NCBI RefSeq assembly: GCF_037975245.1
Contig: NC_092576.1
Span: 28,369,611 to 28,433,610, forward strand
Length of the DNA: 64,000 nt
Origin: Apostichopus japonicus
Lineage: Eukaryota; Echinodermata; Holothuroidea; Aspidochirotida; Stichopodidae
Direction of reading: 5' to 3'
Shown here: positions 63,601 to 64,000 of the stretch, piece after piece
How positions within the stretch are numbered: the first letter of the stretch is position 1
Layout of the letters: each line of letters starts with the position of its first letter
Made by a program: the position numbers and the translations under genes
The notes under the pieces: model-generated
Database searches by the model: none
What the model was told of the DNA's origin: nothing
Seen by the model: the letters and a program-made list of their open reading frames with translations, nothing else

Positions 63601-63616
63601 ACATTGCCTTGGACAT
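57606..63616 (-). CDS. TIMP-like metalloproteinase inhibitor, gene 4 (complete, 5 exons, 249 aa)
   Basis: Secreted TIMP-family protein. Exons on the minus strand: 63616-63490, 61356-61240, 59899-59711, 58255-58131, 57797-57606 (stop 57608-57606), open throughout with the same phases as its paralogs. The mature start is C-I-C-A-D-V-H-P-Q-K-E-Y-C: bulky Ile at mature position 2 and Ala at 4, unlike genes 0, 1 and 3 (Thr, Val) or gene 2 (Ser, Glu). Exon 2 begins A-I-Q-G-Q-V-T rather than V-I-Q-G-R-V-T and ends G-D-Y-F-P-F. Exon 3 has V-Y-T-V-D-I-E-K, connector cysteine in V-A-C-T-V, and Y-V-I-M-G-K. The C-terminal domain keeps the shared extra cysteine pair. Overall nearest to gene 1 in exons 1, 3 and 4, but clearly diverged, so an older copy. 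Confidence 0.87.
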
Positions 63617-63760
63617 CTTCTATAACGTCTCAGAGAATTAAATCTACTTTTTTTGGAGTTCTAGTCTTGAGTCGTCAGCAAACACGAAATGGCTTGCTTC
63701 AAACATGCACGCGGTTATTATGCGCCACAGAATTTGGTCAACAACCGATTACATAAATGA
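63617..63760 (-). promoter_or_regulatory. Conserved 5' flank of TIMP-like gene 4
   Basis: Carries the TTTGCTGACGACTCAAGAC block at 63682-63664. Similarity to the other flanks fades near 63760. Confidence 0.45.
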
Positions 63761-64000
63761 AAGAAAAACATTCTGTGGCTAGCGAGAAAAAAATTGGTAA
63801 ATATACACAACCTTTCGTTTTGCGGTTTCATGTTAACTGTAACTACGGTCATGTGAGTATAACAAACTGTTTCAGCCTCAAACACAATGGCAAATGGAAA
63901 TAAACAACTTTTACGGTGAATAACAACCCAAAAGGAAAGTGAAAGGATTAGGTATCTGTTACCGATAAGTGTATATTCCGTCACAAAGAAAACAGACTGC
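63761..64000. other. Upstream spacer of gene 4 (right edge)
   Basis: Non-coding; weakly similar to 16500-16650 and 35680-35900. Nothing else seen. Confidence 0.4.

Overview
This is a eukaryotic, AT-rich, intron- and transposon-dense window, probably from a marine invertebrate and most plausibly an echinoderm such as a sea cucumber. That assignment is inferred from the gene family and the style of repeats; no species marker was seen.

The window is a tandem array of five genes of the TIMP (tissue inhibitor of metalloproteinases) family, all on the minus strand. Gene 0 contributes only its first exon (990-1116); the rest lies left of the window. Genes 1 to 4 are complete (11448-16319, 26386-35487, 41738-46418, 57606-63616). 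Each has five coding exons and an intact frame, giving predicted proteins of 255, 247, 237 and 249 residues. They share a signal peptide, a mature start of the form C-x-C-x-x-x-H-P-Q-x-x-Y-C, an OB-fold NTR domain with a Y-V-I-M-G-K strand, and a cysteine-rich C-terminal domain. Holothurian tensilin, which stiffens mutable collagenous tissue, is a known TIMP relative, so a role in matrix or collagen control is a reasonable guess.

The genes sit in repeat units of about 11 to 19 kb. The spacers between genes 0/1 and 3/4 are a recent duplication (1-9.0 kb versus 45.3-56.0 kb). Both carry a decayed minus-strand LINE (LINE-A, with APE endonuclease and reverse transcriptase) and a decayed plus-strand LINE (LINE-B). 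The spacer between genes 1 and 2 holds another LINE-A remnant and a SINE. Gene 2 is enlarged by a solo LTR in intron 3 and by a 3.4-kb hAT-type transposon in intron 2, which has 14-bp inverted ends, an 8-bp target duplication and a second element nested inside it.

The genes differ most at residues that in known TIMPs contact the metalloproteinase (mature positions 2 and 4, and the loop encoded by exon 2), while the scaffold is conserved. Exon-by-exon affinities conflict, and gene 2 carries a crossover scar in intron 3, so the array has been reshuffled by unequal exchange or gene conversion. No protein-coding gene other than TIMPs and transposon remnants could be supported, and there is no rRNA and no CRISPR array.
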